DNA from: Onchidella celtica
Taxonomy: Eukaryota; Mollusca; Gastropoda; Systellommatophora; Onchidiidae
Length of the DNA: 64,000 nucleotides
Reading direction: 5' to 3'
Assembly (NCBI GenBank): GCA_963931925.1
Contig: OZ007567.1
Span: 94,065,778-94,129,777 of the forward strand
The position numbers and the translations under genes were made by a program. Position 1 is the stretch's first letter; every line of letters begins with the position of its first letter. This document shows, in pieces, positions 11,018 to 24,129 of the stretch. The notes below the pieces were generated by a model that was not told the origin of the DNA, ran no database searches, and saw only the letters and a list, made by a program, of their open reading frames with translations.

Positions 11018-11352
11018 TAATACGAATTTCCAAAAATACCTCAAAGTAATGCATCCACACAAGCCCCAATTACACACTGAGATAAAGAAACGGAAATGGG
11101 GATGGATCGGCCACATGTTACGAAAGCCTGAATCCAACATCACCAGGCAGGCCCTGGTCTGGAATCCCCAAGGAAAGTGAAAAGTGGGTCGACCAAAACA
11201 GACTTGGCGCAGGAGTATCGATGCTGAGGCGGAGGCAGCGGGTATGACATGGATCGAGCTAAGGAGGACCTCCCATAACCGCGCGCTTTGGAGGAGTGTT
11301 GTTGCGGCCCTATGTTCCTCAAGAAATCGAAAGGCTTGAAGAAGAAGAATCT
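11018..11352 (+). mobile_element. Non-LTR retrotransposon 3' end, ORF2 C-terminus with internal stop
   Basis: The plus strand reads [20 protein letters not shown] then [10 protein letters not shown], a TGA, and KVGRPKQTWRR...WRSVVAALCSSRN to TGA at 11337-11339. The W-x-x-IGH-x-LR ... R-QAL-x-W-x-P-x-GK-x-x-x-GRPK-x-TWRR signature is the usual C-terminus of a widespread LINE group in aquatic animals. A short (GAA)n tail follows at 11338-11352. The in-frame stop in the middle shows it is inactive. Only the 3' end is present, consistent with 5' truncation. Confidence 0.8.
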
Positions 11353-12305
11353 TTAAGAAGAATGCATCCACAGGGAACAGCCATCATGAAATAAGAACAC
11401 TCAGTAGGCGAGGAAGAGCCGTGATCCCCATTATAATGTCAAAATGTTAACATTTATTGCTGCCCGACACATTTTGTTTGTAAACCCTCACTCTGAATGC
11501 TGGTTCTTATCCTGTGCTTTGACATAGATCAGGTAGATCTGTAGTTTAGTATTATGCATTGCCCATCTTATTTGTAAAGTTGAAAACTGCAACAGTGCAA
11601 GGTTACTGCCAAAAGTGAGAAAAAAATCTGTAAAATTACAGCAGGCTTACCCATCCTACAACAAACCACTGCTATTCTCCCACTGATACATAATTTGCCT
11701 TGTATGAAAGTGGTATTTATACACAAAACATGTGTATGCACATTAACAATGAAAATGTTGCTTTGCTTAAACATTTAACATAAACTGGAAACATTTTTTT
11801 AAGCTTTCATGGTGTTTCTTAAAAATGCATTCAATCTCCCCACAGCTCACTCTACAGTAGTGTAGGTTTATCTCATTAATTTTACATTATTCATTCAAAC
11901 AGGCTGTTGTTATTATAAGTATGTACTATGCACCCGAAGCATTTAGCTGGGGGCATGTACGTATGTGTACCTATCCCTGACCCTTAATTCTTAGGGCCGA
12001 AATTTTATTGAATACCTTATCCTGCCTCCTACCCTTTCAACCAAAAAAACAGGAGGAAAAACAGAAGGAAAATCTGAAAGAATAACTATTTAAGGCTGTT
12101 GTTAGAAGGATTTGGGGAAGAGCTCTCTAGCTCTGTAGTCGCAATTTAAGGCATTAAAATACGGACCCTTAGGGCAAAAAACTTGAGGGACATAACCACT
12201 TGTAACAATATTCATTCAAACATTATAAATGCGAAGAGCAAGCTATCAGATGTTTGTTTCTTTTGTCTTATGAAATGTTTGTTTCTTTTCTTTTTTGAAA
12301 CTGTA
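11353..12305. other. Spacer upstream of C15orf40
   Basis: AT-rich sequence without a supported exon. The C15orf40 promoter and any 5' untranslated exon should lie here. I could not identify a TATA box or CpG island. Confidence 0.4.
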
Positions 12306-12343
12306 GATGCCATGAGGGTTTCATGAAACATTATGGTACCAAA

Positions 12344-14637
12344 ATGCCCAAGAATCAAGGAGCCAAACAAAAGGTAGGAAATATAAAATAAAGAGAATTG
12401 AAAAAGGAGACTCTTTATTTTCTGGTAGGATACCAAGTGTAAAATTTTCTGATTTCAAAGCATTTTTTCCAATTTTATCGATCATGATTCAATGAGTTTT
12501 GAATAGTAGTTGAATCAGCTAGCTTAAAAAATAACTTGAGCTTCTCACTTGCATAGTGGGGTAAGTGAGTATAAATTTAATTTTATTGCTGTTCACATTT
12601 CACTCATAAAACAATGTCTTGGTGTCTTTACTACATGGATTGGCATGTCCATTCTTCCAGCCAGGTCGTCGATGAAAATCCATTGTGGTGCTTAGCTCAT
12701 AGTCATATGACCACAAAGTCTGCGTTGTAACAGTCATTAATTTATATCCCATTCCTTTTACAGCTGATCTCTGACAAACATATAGAGCAAAAATAAAGAG
12801 AAGAGAACTTTATTATTATACAATATAACTTTATGGATAGATTATAAATTATTGCGAGATATCATTTTTCACCATATTTCAAAGACAAAGATTGTATCAA
12901 CTTTCTCTAGGTAAAACACGGTGGAGGAGCAGCAGGTGAGTCCCTGAAAGAAACTGATTCACAGCAGCCAATCACCAGCCGTCCTGATAGTTCTATAGTG
13001 GTCAGGGTTCTGGCAAAACCCGGGGCAAAGCAGAATAGTGTCACAGGTAATGATGCACTGATTAAGCTGATAATTATCTGAATATATTTATCACTTGTTA
13101 TCATATATATTTATTTGATAACCAATAAAATCATTGACAAGAGGTTGAAATGTCACAAGATTTTTCTGAATTGACAAGTAAATTTATCGTATTCATATGT
13201 CTTGAAATTGTTTAAGAAAATTATCATTTATTGGCACACCGTGGAAAAGCCAAGGCGAAAACCATGCAAAAATCAATACTGGTGCCAGGAAATACTGAAG
13301 AGAAGGTCCACTAAAACTCTATCATATAGAATTCTATGAAGAGCTCCATCTCCCTCCAAAGGTATATAATGTAAGAAAGAGAGAATACAGGAGTTGATGG
13401 TGTGTTTGTAATGTAATTGCACTTGTATAGGTTTGACAGCAGAAGGTGTTGGTGTACAAATCTCTGCCCCACCAGTGGACGGAGAGGCCAACACAGAGCT
13501 CATCAGATACCTGGCAAAGACACTGGGGATTCGGAAATCTGATCTTCAGCTTGATCAGGTAAGCTCTGTGATCTTCCACAGTCTGTGTTCTTATAAGATA
13601 TAATTATCATGTCTGTCTTAATACTTGTGTTACTGTCACAACATTTGATCAACATTTTATTCGTCATAAATGACAAATGTATAGTCAGCTACTAATATGA
13701 AATTGTAGTCATTTTCCGGGGCAAATGTTGCGTGATTTTGGGGTTGAAAGAATCATAATGTAAAGCTTATACGTTAGTTTGGAAAATTTTCTATAGTTAC
13801 TGATAACTGTGTTCAAGAATTATGATCCACATTCTACAGTTTGCATGAAAATCCACATTATCGAGGCGAGGAGTATATAACAGTAAAGTGGAGACAAAAT
13901 GAGCTTTTCACGAAGGATGAGTCATTGAGCTCTTTATGTGATTGAAATGAGTGAGTGGGTGAGGTGATCTGAGTCACCAAAGTCTTGTTCATTCTTAACA
14001 GGAACTGAAGCTGTCAGTGATGAGGAAAGTTTACAGTTTTTCTTGATTATAAGATTTCTTTCCATATTTGTGATAATACTGTTAAGTTTGTCACAGTGCT
14101 TCAGTTCATGTTGATGCTTGTCAAATAATGTGAACATGGCTTTCAATTTGATAGTGAAAACGGTAATATGTAAATTTCAAGGATGTGACTGTAGGAGCAT
14201 CTATTTGGGCTTGGTGGGGATGAGGAGGGGCTCGTAGGGGCTGGTGAGTTAGTCCTAGATGGATGGCATTGTGGTTAATGCATGGGTCTGTTGCTACCAT
14301 TCAAAATATGAAAAAGATGCCAGACCAAAGCTGTGCGCAACTCATATGGTACTACTTCCGAATATTTCATGATGAAGTGTTTCATCTGTGTAGGAGATTC
14401 AGAATCTTTTAATCAGGTGCCATTAAATGACTGTTTAATCCCTGTATTTTCCTCAATAACATGCTACATTTTAAACGTGAAGATCAAACCATCCACTTCA
14501 CTACATTTTTTAAGATCATCTTTTCTCTTTCAACTCAGGGTTCAAAATCACGCAATAAAATCTTGCTGTTGGACAAAAGCTGTGGACTATCAGTGCAGAC
14601 AGTGATAGATAAACTCACAGCTGAGATGGAATCATAA
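12344..14637 (+). CDS. C15orf40: C15orf40 homologue, UPF0235/DUF167 (YggU-like) protein
   Basis: Four plus-strand exons join in frame: 12344-12373, 12911-13046, 13431-13558 and 14539-14637 (TAA 14635-14637). They encode 130 residues. The chosen start gives [10 protein letters not shown], matching the MPKK start of vertebrate C15orf40. An in-frame ATG at 12323 would add seven residues. The DUF167 hallmarks are [16 protein letters not shown] (about residues 42-57) and [18 protein letters not shown] (about 68-85). The latter is the conserved AxPxxGxAN block of bacterial YggU-like proteins. GSKSRNKIL follows, and a C-terminal helix ends the protein. The family is a small alpha/beta fold of unknown biochemical role. 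Vertebrate length is similar (about 126-153). All exon borders are GT/AG. The gene is head to tail with the FASTKD gene. Confidence 0.88.
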
Positions 14638-15142
14638 CAGTAGGTGACAGTAATCCTTATACAGTATTTGTGTAACTAAGTCAATCCCAGGCTTACAGTA
14701 TACTGCAGTATGAAAAAGACACACATAAAAACAGTTAATTGTGTCTAAAAACTGATTGGACTTCAGGATTGCCATAGCTATAAATCTGACTGATGCTTAT
14801 TACTATAGAGCTATCATCTGAATCTCTTTACCCAGTGTAAAACCAACATGCACTGTGTAGGTCAATTCACTGTTAAAGTCTGCATGTTGTTGTAATTTCA
14901 AATATCCCGTGTTTTCTTCACCTCCGCTATGAGTGATTTTGTTTCAATTGACCCTGCACCCCACTCAGTTTGTGGATATCTATTTAAGCATAGAGTAGTG
15001 AAAGTATGGATTCAATAGATCATTTTTCAATAACAGTTACATTACTCCAGTGTTTGAGATATGGAGAAATAGTATTTTTAGATCTTACAAATCATGATAT
15101 TTAACTATGTTTTTTATTCCCCTCAGTTTCAAACGTGACAAA

Positions 15143-18100
15143 ATGTTAAGACACTTTTGCATGACCTGCAGACAGCAGGTGACCTACTTCAGTGCAGTCA
15201 ACATGATAACAAAAGCATCCTTTTTGTCAGCCAGAACTGTTTCTTCACGAAATTCCTCACAACAAAAACCTTCCAATTTGAGACATGAACACAACACCCT
15301 CAAAGTACCAAAACAACCAAATAGCAGTAAGAATTCTAATTGGGATGTAGAACTTGAAAAACTGGCACGACCAAAATTGAAAAATCCTTCGACTGGTGGG
15401 CAACGAAGTCAAGGCATAAAGTATGGAAAGAAATACCTAAGTGACCATAACACCAGTACCTGGAAAGATAGGGAGAAATTCACTGACAGCAAACTTCCTC
15501 CGTGGATGAGAGAAATTCACAATCAGCTCACCAAGTCTGCTGTGTTTCCAAGTATGACACACGGTAAACACAAATTCATGTTTTATTATGTACAGTAGGC
15601 TGGTAGTCACACCTTATAAAGTAAGATAAAATTTTATGTCATATAATCAGGAATATGGGGTAGTGCAGTCGTGTGTAGACATAATATTCAGCCTCTACCA
15701 GGTATCTCAGAATATGATAGTTCAAGGGGACATCTTATAACTGCCATACAGGTGACAAATTATCTTTACCTTGCATAGATTTATGATATATAATATAGAG
15801 ATTTTCAGTGAGGTAGGAGTCTTTCTTAAATAAATTTTGTACGATTTCCTTTTCTTTGCTGCATAAGAAGGTTTTATGAAATCTGGCATTCCTTTCACTT
15901 TCCTATGGACTCATAGGTATATAATTCAGTAAAAGAAATATTTTCACTTAGAAATATCAACAATTATTGTTCCTATGCTTATATAAGTTTGGAAGAGGTT
16001 TTGATTGGAATTTTTCACTGAGCGTGAAACTAGATCCTGCATATGAGCTAGCTATTCAGTTAATGTGTCAGCTGAAATTCAAACAAAAAAAAAAATATTA
16101 TTCTAATCAATCAGAATGCTAGCCAACTGCTTGATGTGTTTGCTCTTATTCTTGATTTAATCTGTAGATCTTGAAAGAAAATTGTGTAGCATGTATGTTT
16201 TTGCTCTCTGTTTTTGTATTTTTGTGTGACCAAACACCATGTGAAGTCTTGGAATCTGGAAAAATGGAGCTGAATGGAGCTAAATAAAATTTAAATAGAA
16301 GGATTTCAAAGCTTGTTCCAATATAACTTGAAATTTATGTCATGTTGATTTCTGTTTTTCTAATGGCATCATTAATATGTTGTTATTATTATTGCAGTTA
16401 CACACAGTTGGAACCAACGAGCTCTTCAGGCCTTGGCTACACATGATCTGATGTCCTTGGCTAATGGTATCGAGTCTGTTGACAAGCAAACAATGAAAGT
16501 TGTTGTTGCATTGTGGCGTCGTCTAGGTGCTATGACAGTGGAGGAAATGCTGACCACTGCAGACATTTTCTTTGTGAATAATATGTCAGTGCCATGGTAC
16601 ACCAGTGCATTGCTCTCTTACATGGATGAGATGTTTGAGAGTCTTTCATTTAACCCTAATCAATTAACTCGTCTCATATTTCACATTAAAATTCATGGGT
16701 TTGCCCCACCTTCATTACTGTGGGTTATTGAAAAGAGAACAAGTGAAAGTTTGGAAAACTTTGACATCAATCTCATAGCAGTTATGTGTCAGCTGTTCTT
16801 TGTGGGACAAAACAGGATAAAATCTTATGCTCTGGTTGACAAGATTGCCAACAAATTACTTGATGAATTCGATTCTGTTGATCCATTCAATCTACCAATG
16901 CTGATGAAAATATTTCGCTTTTCTAATTTCATCAAGATCAGCTTCTATAAGGAATTCGGAGACCGACTAGTTACCTCAGGTTACTTTCAAAAGATGCAGA
17001 GGCTTAATCAGGCTATGCACTTTGCATTCACATATGCCTCTGTACGCATTACCCACCCAGAGCTGTTCGAGCACGTCTTAGCACATTGTGAGAAACATCT
17101 CAGCCGGCATAGACTCAAGAACCTGGCAAAAATCATCTGGGCATGTGGCACATTGGTTACCAACCAGCCACAACACATAGACCTCATTCAGGGAATTTTG
17201 AAACAAATGACAGAAAGTAAAATTTTGAAACAAGCACAGGAATACCCTGACAATCTCATGGACCTTCTGATGGGTTTGGCTTTTTTAAATATTTACCCAC
17301 ATGACCTGATTAATATGGTCTTTGATCCAAGAGTTGTTCGAACTTTGATGGGTAAGTATTCAAATGTAGGGTTTATTGGACTATGTTAAGTAATAGATTT
17401 CTCATTTTTAATGAAAAGCAAATGCAGTGTGTGTCCTCGTAATCTGATAATTATGTTTGTAGCACTTGGGGCAGGACTTATAATGTCCACTGAATAATAA
17501 TTTAAACATTGTAAAGGTTTCCTATATGTTTGACTGCACCATCTGATTAATTTACTCACCAAACCTGCTGAGTTATAGTATTTGCGCAATATTGTCTTAT
17601 GATAAAGCATATGGACATTTTTTTGGCACAATTTCAAACTTTCAAAAGTGGTTTGAAGTGATAATGGAATTTGAACAAACTTCTGCTTTTTATGAACATA
17701 CATCATTCGAAAGAAAGAAATAATTAGTATGTTTCTTCTTGTGTTTAATATGAAAAAAACTCGCTGAATCATATTGTATTAGGTAAAGAATCACAATTCC
17801 AACAAGAAGCTATTGTTTTGCTTTAACATGAGCAGTTTTGATAAATTTATACATACGAGTATTTTGGATATAATACTCAGCTTTTCCATTTCTGTGACAG
17901 ATCTTAACCCTGAACGAGAAAAGTTTTTGCAAATGGAGTTTCTTGATGAAAGCCTTACTATAGAATGTCCAGATTACAATGGCCACAGAATGACACAGGT
18001 GAGCTTGTCTTTATTCAGTCTTCTCTCACCCATAATTTGTTATCTTGTATTTTTTGCAGTGACCAATCAGAGGAAATATTGTCTGTTTACATAAAAGGTC

Positions 18101-21100
18101 ATTTTAAACATTTGAGGCAAGAAAACTGAATTAGTACTTGAACTTTGTAATTTTGGGAAATCCATGTTTATTCAAATAGACGCATGTCAGGGAACTTAAA
18201 AAAAAATCAAAAAAATCATTAGTGTAGTTCATCTGTTAACAATGCAAAAAATTGGCATGATATTGCTGATACAGATTTTGTTATGGGTGTAGGTACAGAT
18301 TGTGGTGTAATGCCAAGTTTCAGGCAAATGAATGGTTTTTGACTAAGGACAATATTTCTTGGTACTGAATGAGATATCCCAGTAATTCCAGTACTATTGT
18401 TACAAGTTTCTGACTCCCTTTATCGTAATGGCACCTACTTGATAGCCATTTCTGAACTGATGTTTGTCACCAGCAAGATGAGTTTTTTTTGTTGTTTTTT
18501 TTCACAAGGTTTCAGACTTTTCAAGTTTTAAGGGCTTATGATGATAGTGTTCTTTTCAGTGTTCATTGACAGTAAAGTGAGTGAAAAAACTTAATATTAG
18601 AAAAAGCATCAGGCACAGAACGTGACCTGAACCTGTCATAATGATAGAGAATTGGTGGCCCTGAATACTGCATTGGTCATACTGTATATGAGTTATTTGT
18701 TTCTTTCAGAGTGATAAGAAATTGGTGGCTCAGCATTTGAAACATGTATCACTGGAGGTCGACATGCAGTTTCGAAAGTCTGTGGTCCCTGCTGTTGCAG
18801 CACTCGAGGATACCTTCGGCTCCGAGGCTGTGCAGTGCAAGTTCGCATTACCACATTTCAAAACAACAGGTGATCGTCCTCTTTTTTTTTCTGCTAAACC
18901 CTGGCTCTGTGTAAAGTAAAATGCACTCAGTGTATAAGAGACTGCAGGTCTTCACATAATACTGAATTCACATAATAAACATTACTTTTATTTATTGACT
19001 AATACACACTGGATACACAAATAATTTTCTTACAATGCAGTGAAACAAATTGTGTCCCAAAACTTGTGTCCAGTATACACGTACTTACTCTGCAAGAGAT
19101 CTCAGTTACTTATTACCTGGTATTGTTGAAATGATCACCTTTGCCATTATTGCCATGTACTTAATTATGATGAACCAGTGATTGTTCCACTAATCCCTAC
19201 ACCCCACGCCCCTCCCCCCCCCCCCCCCACACCACACACACACACCACACCACCACCACCACCAAAAAAGGGCTGCACTGGGGTGACGACGTGTCAGCTC
19301 CAGTTGTATGTGGGCTGCGATGACACTAAGGCAAATTTTCCGAATGGGATTAAAGAAGTATACAATGCAAATAGGAAATAATACAGCAAGATAACTTATG
19401 TCAAGGAGAAAATTTGCGGTGTTTCCTAATCTTGGATATAACTTAATTTATTAGTGGGATGGTCATCTCCTAATGTAACATACTTATGGAAGTGATGTTT
19501 TGTAAACTGCCAATGTTCTAACAAATTTAAGTCTTGAAAATAATTATGCTAAAATATTGTGTCATTTGAATGAGTTGGAAGAACTGCTTGATTTACAAAC
19601 ATTTTTCCTTCATCCTCAGACATTCTGCTTACATTTGACAAAGAGCAGAATTGTTTTGTGAATCCAGAACTGGCATGTCCACCTGGGAGTCTAGACATTT
19701 CAGATGCTCGATTCCAAAGGTAAAGCATTTAGCATTGCATTAAATATTGTTTGGATACTTGTATGGTAAATGCTACTACATCTGGGCATTCCACACTTTC
19801 CTTCTCTTTCTACAAACCATTTGAGATATATATTTAAACCAGACTTTGTATCTATTAATTTTATTCTCACAAGTTGTTACTTTCAGCCACTCAGATCGTC
19901 CTCTTCCATTTTTTCTTACTATTCCAACTTGAAATTTGTTCCTGCAATTTAGCTTCATTTATTCACTTTTCTAGACTGTCATGGAAACTTCACATTAATA
20001 TGATTTGCTTCTGAATTTTTGAGGTCTAATAGTGAACAGCTCCTATAAAGTTTTACGTGCTCCACCTATGTATTTTCAGGAAAAAGGCAGGGCTGTCTTT
20101 ATTGGGGAGTGGTTTTCCCTAGGTGTACTAACCTCTTAATCTCTCATCACTGCAGGGAGCTAGTCTGCCCATGGGAGGTAGACCTAATGACATTGTTTCA
20201 TTTTCATACATTACAATTGTTCGTATAATGGAATTGTTCCCCTTGGAACGACAAGGTTCTTACTCCCTTCCATCAACTTTTGAGAGATTGATGATCAAAG
20301 TTTCATGTGCTCATAGCTTTTAGAGATTGGACTTTTTATCTATTCACAAATTACACATTGAATCCGCTTGATACTTTGACACACACTGGAGAAGGCCTGT
20401 AGAAGTAGTGTGTAACTCGGGTCAGCCAAAAAGTGGAGATAGAACCTTGTTTGTTTAAGGGCATGAATTGTGGCCTGAGGGTGAGGATGATGTTGTTACT
20501 GCTTTGTCTTTGCCATTTATCTTTCCTAATAATGAATCCAAATGGTTTTTTGTTTTTGTTTTTTTGCTTCTTTAGATTAGCTGTGATGTTGCTGAGTCTA
20601 GCACAGACAAGCTATGATAACCATCCATTGGGCATGTTACACTGCAAGGTCAGGCAGCTCACAGCTGTTGGATACCAGGTCATCACAGTAAGTGGACATG
20701 TATCTGTGTGTCTTGTCATGGTTGATCAAAATTTCATCGCTGGTGTGCATTTGTGCAATACTAGAAAGGTGTTCATAAATCATTTATTCTACAGCAGAGG
20801 TTTCCAATCTTTTCTTTTAGCTTTATGACCTCTTTCAAAGCAGTGGCCACCAGTGAATCTCTCTTTTCGTACCCTCAACCAAAAAAAAAAAGCACAAGGT
20901 AGATGAAGTGAAATCCAAAACCTACCCACCCCTCCTCCTCCTCCCCCTCCCCCTCCTCCAAATTTGCTGTCATTTTCTCACTCACTGTCATACAGATGAC
21001 TCTCTAAATCTTCTGTCACCCAAAATGAACTGGGAAGGGGACATTGTTTGGGCTTAACAATTTGAGAACTTGCTGTCAACTTGAAAATTGATTTTTGAGA

Positions 21101-21685
21101 TGAACATTATTACAGTAATGAAAACTAATCTGTTGTCACCCTATATAAATATTTAAACATTGGTTTGAAACCTTGATTACATGTATTTGAGGACATAGAT
21201 AATTCTCCACAAATTTAAAACAGGTTTTTAATTGATATTTGAAATTTTTCTTTTTTTTTTTCTGTTGTTTTTCACATATAAACCAAAGCAGAATTGTCTT
21301 CAAGTTTTTCTTGTCTAACTGGGGGCATTCCCTCTTCTCTGTAAATTCTTTTCCTGACAAAAGTGAATATACCGAAAGCTGGAATTATTCTTCCCTTTTC
21401 CTTTGCATTTTGTCGTATCGTTTCTGTATTATTTCTTTTGCGAACTTTGCTACATACAACTTTACTTTTTCTTTTTGCCACATTTTGTTTTTGCTTCAAG
21501 CCTTGCTGCGACCCATAGATTTTTATGTGGTTTTTATAATATTCTGTAAATGTTTGCAGATTGATGCAGAAGAAGCTTTGTCCTACACCTTTCAAGATCT
21601 CCCAACCACACAGAAGTCACTACTGACCCACATCTCTAAAACACTGGGCACAGATGTAACAGTTTCTCAAAATCACCATGTATGA
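15143..21685 (+). CDS. FAST-kinase-domain (FASTKD) family protein with C-terminal RAP domain
   Basis: Seven plus-strand coding exons join in frame: 15143-15563 (acceptor at 15126, so at least one 5' UTR exon precedes), 16398-17351, 17901-17998, 18710-18869, 19620-19719, 20576-20687 and 21560-21685 (TGA). The product is 656 residues, close to FASTKD3 and TBRG4 (about 630-660). Residues 1-30 (MLRHFCMTCRQQVTYFSAV...) are basic, hydrophobic and free of early acids, fitting a mitochondrial presequence. Residues 141-490 form the helical-repeat FAST_1/FAST_2 region (ALWRRLGAMTVEEML, LKNLAKIIWACGTL). Residues about 578-640 form a RAP domain (RLAVMLLSL...LGMLHCKVRQLTAVGYQVIT). RAP domains have an endonuclease-like fold, and FASTKD proteins control processing and stability of mitochondrial RNA. 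Which of the paralogues (FASTKD1-5) this is cannot be decided by eye. A MITE lies in the intron after exon 5. Confidence 0.82.
19199..19266. repeat. C/CA/CCA-rich low-complexity stretch
   Basis: Poly(C) grading into CA- and ACC-type repeats within the FASTKD intron between exons 4 and 5. The open frame across it is compositional. Confidence 0.8.
20232..20470. mobile_element. MITE, CCCCTTGGAACGACAAGGTTCT-type TIRs (copy A)
   Basis: The ends are inverted: CCCCTTGGAACGACAAGGTT at the left and AGAACCTTGTTTGTTTAAGG at the right. Shared interior blocks are CATAGCTTTTAGAGA and GTCAGCCAAAAAGTGGAGAT. It lies in the FASTKD intron between exons 5 and 6. Homologous copies sit at 21915-22176 and 46042-46300. 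It carries no coding frame. The TIR boundary and TSD are not certain. Confidence 0.75.
21348..21552 (+). repeat. Interspersed repeat, copy 1 (last FASTKD intron)
   Basis: This stretch aligns with 30816-31016 in the TSR gene intron. Shared words include CGTTTCTGTATTATTTCTT, CTTTTTGCCA, TTTGCTTCAAGCC and CTGCGACCC. Both are in the sense orientation of their host genes and begin near TTTCCTGA. The family was not recognised; a retroelement 3' end is possible. Confidence 0.6.
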
Positions 21686-21766
21686 CTGTTTTAATATTCA
21701 GAAGAAACTGACAAACTCATTTCCTAGTGACGTGTTGGGTTACAGAAAACTGCGACGGCCTGGCCA

Positions 21767-21772
21767 AATAAA
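21767..21772 (+). terminator. Candidate poly(A) signal of the FASTKD gene
   Basis: AATAAA occurs 82 nt after the FASTKD stop codon, a usual distance for a short 3' UTR. The next MITE copy starts about 140 nt further on, outside the predicted transcript. Confidence 0.45.
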
Positions 21773-21914
21773 GAAAGAGTGTAGTGAAAGGAATGTATTG
21801 TAGTTCTCTAACTGTATACACTGTATATATAAGTCTTAAAATCTTGCTCTGTAAACAAAATGTTATAACCTGAAAGAACATGCCATACACACAGACTGCA
21901 TTCACTTCCAGGTC

Positions 21915-22176
21915 AATTCATCCCATTAGAATGACAAGGTTCTTACTCCTTTCTATCAACTCTTGAGAAATTGATGAATGAGGTTTCATGTGCCTATAGC
22001 TTTTAGAGATACTACTTTCTTTCTTTTTAGTACTACATGTACTTGCAAATTACACACTGAATCTGCTTGATATTTTGATATCTTGTGGAGAGGGCCTATG
22101 AAAGTAATGTGTAGTGTGTAATTCAGTTCAGCCAAAAAGTGGAGATAGAACCTTGTCATTTTAAGGGGATGAATTC
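21915..22176. mobile_element. MITE, CCCCTTGGAACGACAAGGTTCT-type TIRs (copy B)
   Basis: The left end reads AATTCATCCCATTAGAATGA and the reverse complement of the right end reads AATTCATCCCCTTAAAATGA, so the inverted repeat extends outward to AATTCAT. The interior again contains CAGCCAAAAAGTGGAGATAG. It lies just downstream of the FASTKD gene. Confidence 0.75.
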
Positions 22177-22418
22177 AGACTCAAGAATATATGATAAACT
22201 CAAACGGGGTTTGCTAGTATGGATTGAAACAGATTGAGGAGAGAACCCAGTAAAAATGCATCCTTATATGGTGGATGTAAGCTTTATTACTCTACATCAC
22301 AAATCCTTCCTAGAGTTTGACAATGATGGATGACGAAGATGTACATGTATTATATCTCATTAGGTATGTTGAATGCGATGTTGAAGTTGAAGCTGTTACT
22401 CTAACTTACCATACTTAA

Positions 22419-23552
22419 CCCTCGTCCTGCGTTCAGTGAACTCGTCCACGTAACGCCCCGTGCGGGGATAGCCAGCGGCCAGTCAGCCGATCGTTCGCGT
22501 GTTGCCGATAACCTCGGCGGTCGGGTCAATCGGGTCCGTGTGAACACCTGTACCGCGTATACTCCAGGACGCAATAACAACAATTATAGTGGTGGATAAA
22601 TCGTAAGGGATCCCTATGATATTTGGATAAAGTACTTGTGATGATATGCAGTAGGTTTTATTGTGAAATGGAAGGCCCCAAATCAAGAATTTTCTGCATT
22701 TACATGCCGTTTAGCACATGTTTTATCATGTTCCCAAGACCTCTGCGCTTTTTCTGTCCCTATGTCAGGCCATTCAGGTGAACAAATTATTTTTTAAGCC
22801 ATTCGCTTAATTTACTAACCACATGTATCGTGGCATTGCCTTCTCCCTCCTCTACTATGTAAAGCGTTCACTTACTATAATGTTAGTTTTAGCGAGAGAT
22901 TTGATTTCCAGTTCCAGGTCGTAGAGCACATCATGTACTGAAAAGCGGTTTAATCAAAGCAACACAGTATCTCTCTAATTACCACATCAAATAAAGACAA
23001 CGACCAACAACAAAGTCGGTCATTTTCTCCCAGTTTTCCCTGATGAAAAACCTACTGACAGACGCCTTTATGCAGCATGCCCTAACATTACATCGGAATT
23101 CATAATTACAGACGTAGAACGGCGTCTCAAATATGCACATGGCCCCTTTCTTCTCATTTCACATGTAGACGACAACCAGCATCAAAGTAAAAGTTTCCCC
23201 AAGATTTTCCCCAGTTCAAACTTCAGACCGTCAGTACTATTACACGAGTATGACGAATAGTTGCGAATAGTTGCATCGTAATACACGTAATCGGACGATA
23301 CCATTTTGTTAGATATAGTAGAGGTGACAGGATAGATAAACACGCGAAAATAGTGTGGAAAAAAAACGTGAAAAAACAACAACAACGACAGCCTTGGCAA
23401 CCGAATAACCAAAGCGCGAGGCGCACCGTTGCTATACAAAAATGTGGCCTCCCGCAGGACCCGCGGTTAAGCGTGTCGGACAAAATAACCGCCTCCCGTG
23501 TCTCGCGTGTTGCGCGGGGAGGCCAATATAGTGGCCTCCCGCAGGACTAGGG
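22419..23552. mobile_element. piggyBac-like element with TTAA target sites
   Basis: TTAA flanks both sides (22415-22418 and 23553-23556). The ends are inverted: CCCTCGTCCTGCG at the left, and CCCTAGTCCTGCG as the reverse complement of the right. TTAA plus CCC-starting TIRs is diagnostic of the piggyBac superfamily. Near the right end the unit GTGGCCTCCCGCAGGAC occurs twice (about 23442 and 23530). No transposase frame is visible across 1134 bp, so it is a non-autonomous derivative. It is more GC-rich at its ends than its surroundings. Confidence 0.75.
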
Positions 23553-23556
23553 TTAA

Positions 23557-24129
23557 TTCTTTGAGGCAATGTTTTGGCAAAAATATTCTATAGGGAACCC
23601 GTAAGTATGTAATTCATGCAGGATCCATTTATCTATATGAGGGAGTGTTTGTTGTTATGCAAATGTTTGATGGTTTGTTTTTGGAGTGGAAGATTTACCA
23701 AAACCCATAACCCTGTCAATTGTGTATCAGTGTGATTTTAAAAAAAAGTCATTTTGCTTTCACAGTTTCAGGTCTTAGTGAAATGTTCCCCACTTTAGAT
23801 AAATGAGATCAACTATGATCAGAGATATGGAGATTTCTCTTGCATTGATTTATTTGGTATGCAAATTTTGTCAGTTGGTTTGTGAATTGTATTGTTGAAG
23901 AAATGAAGCTCTGAATAAAGAAAGAAAATGAAAGTTTTTCAGTGTTACCTATTTGCATTAGTTTTATTGACAAGAGTGTCATTAGGTAAGTAGGTAGAAG
24001 AAGAAGAAGACATGATTTAGTGATGTAATTTCCTCCTAGACTAGATGACAAAGTTGTTTTGATCACTATATTACGAAAACAGTATAACTCCATGTACACA
24101 CACCCCTCTCCCCAACCCCCAACCAGCTC
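23557..24129. other. Intergenic, nothing assigned
   Basis: AT-rich spacer with a (GAA)n-like patch at 23998-24010. No exon or paired ends seen. Confidence 0.5.

Noticed and set aside
15107..15143. Earlier ATG at 15107 for the FASTKD protein
   Set aside because: It lies before the acceptor AG at 15125-15126, within the pyrimidine tract. The ATG at 15143 is the first in the exon.
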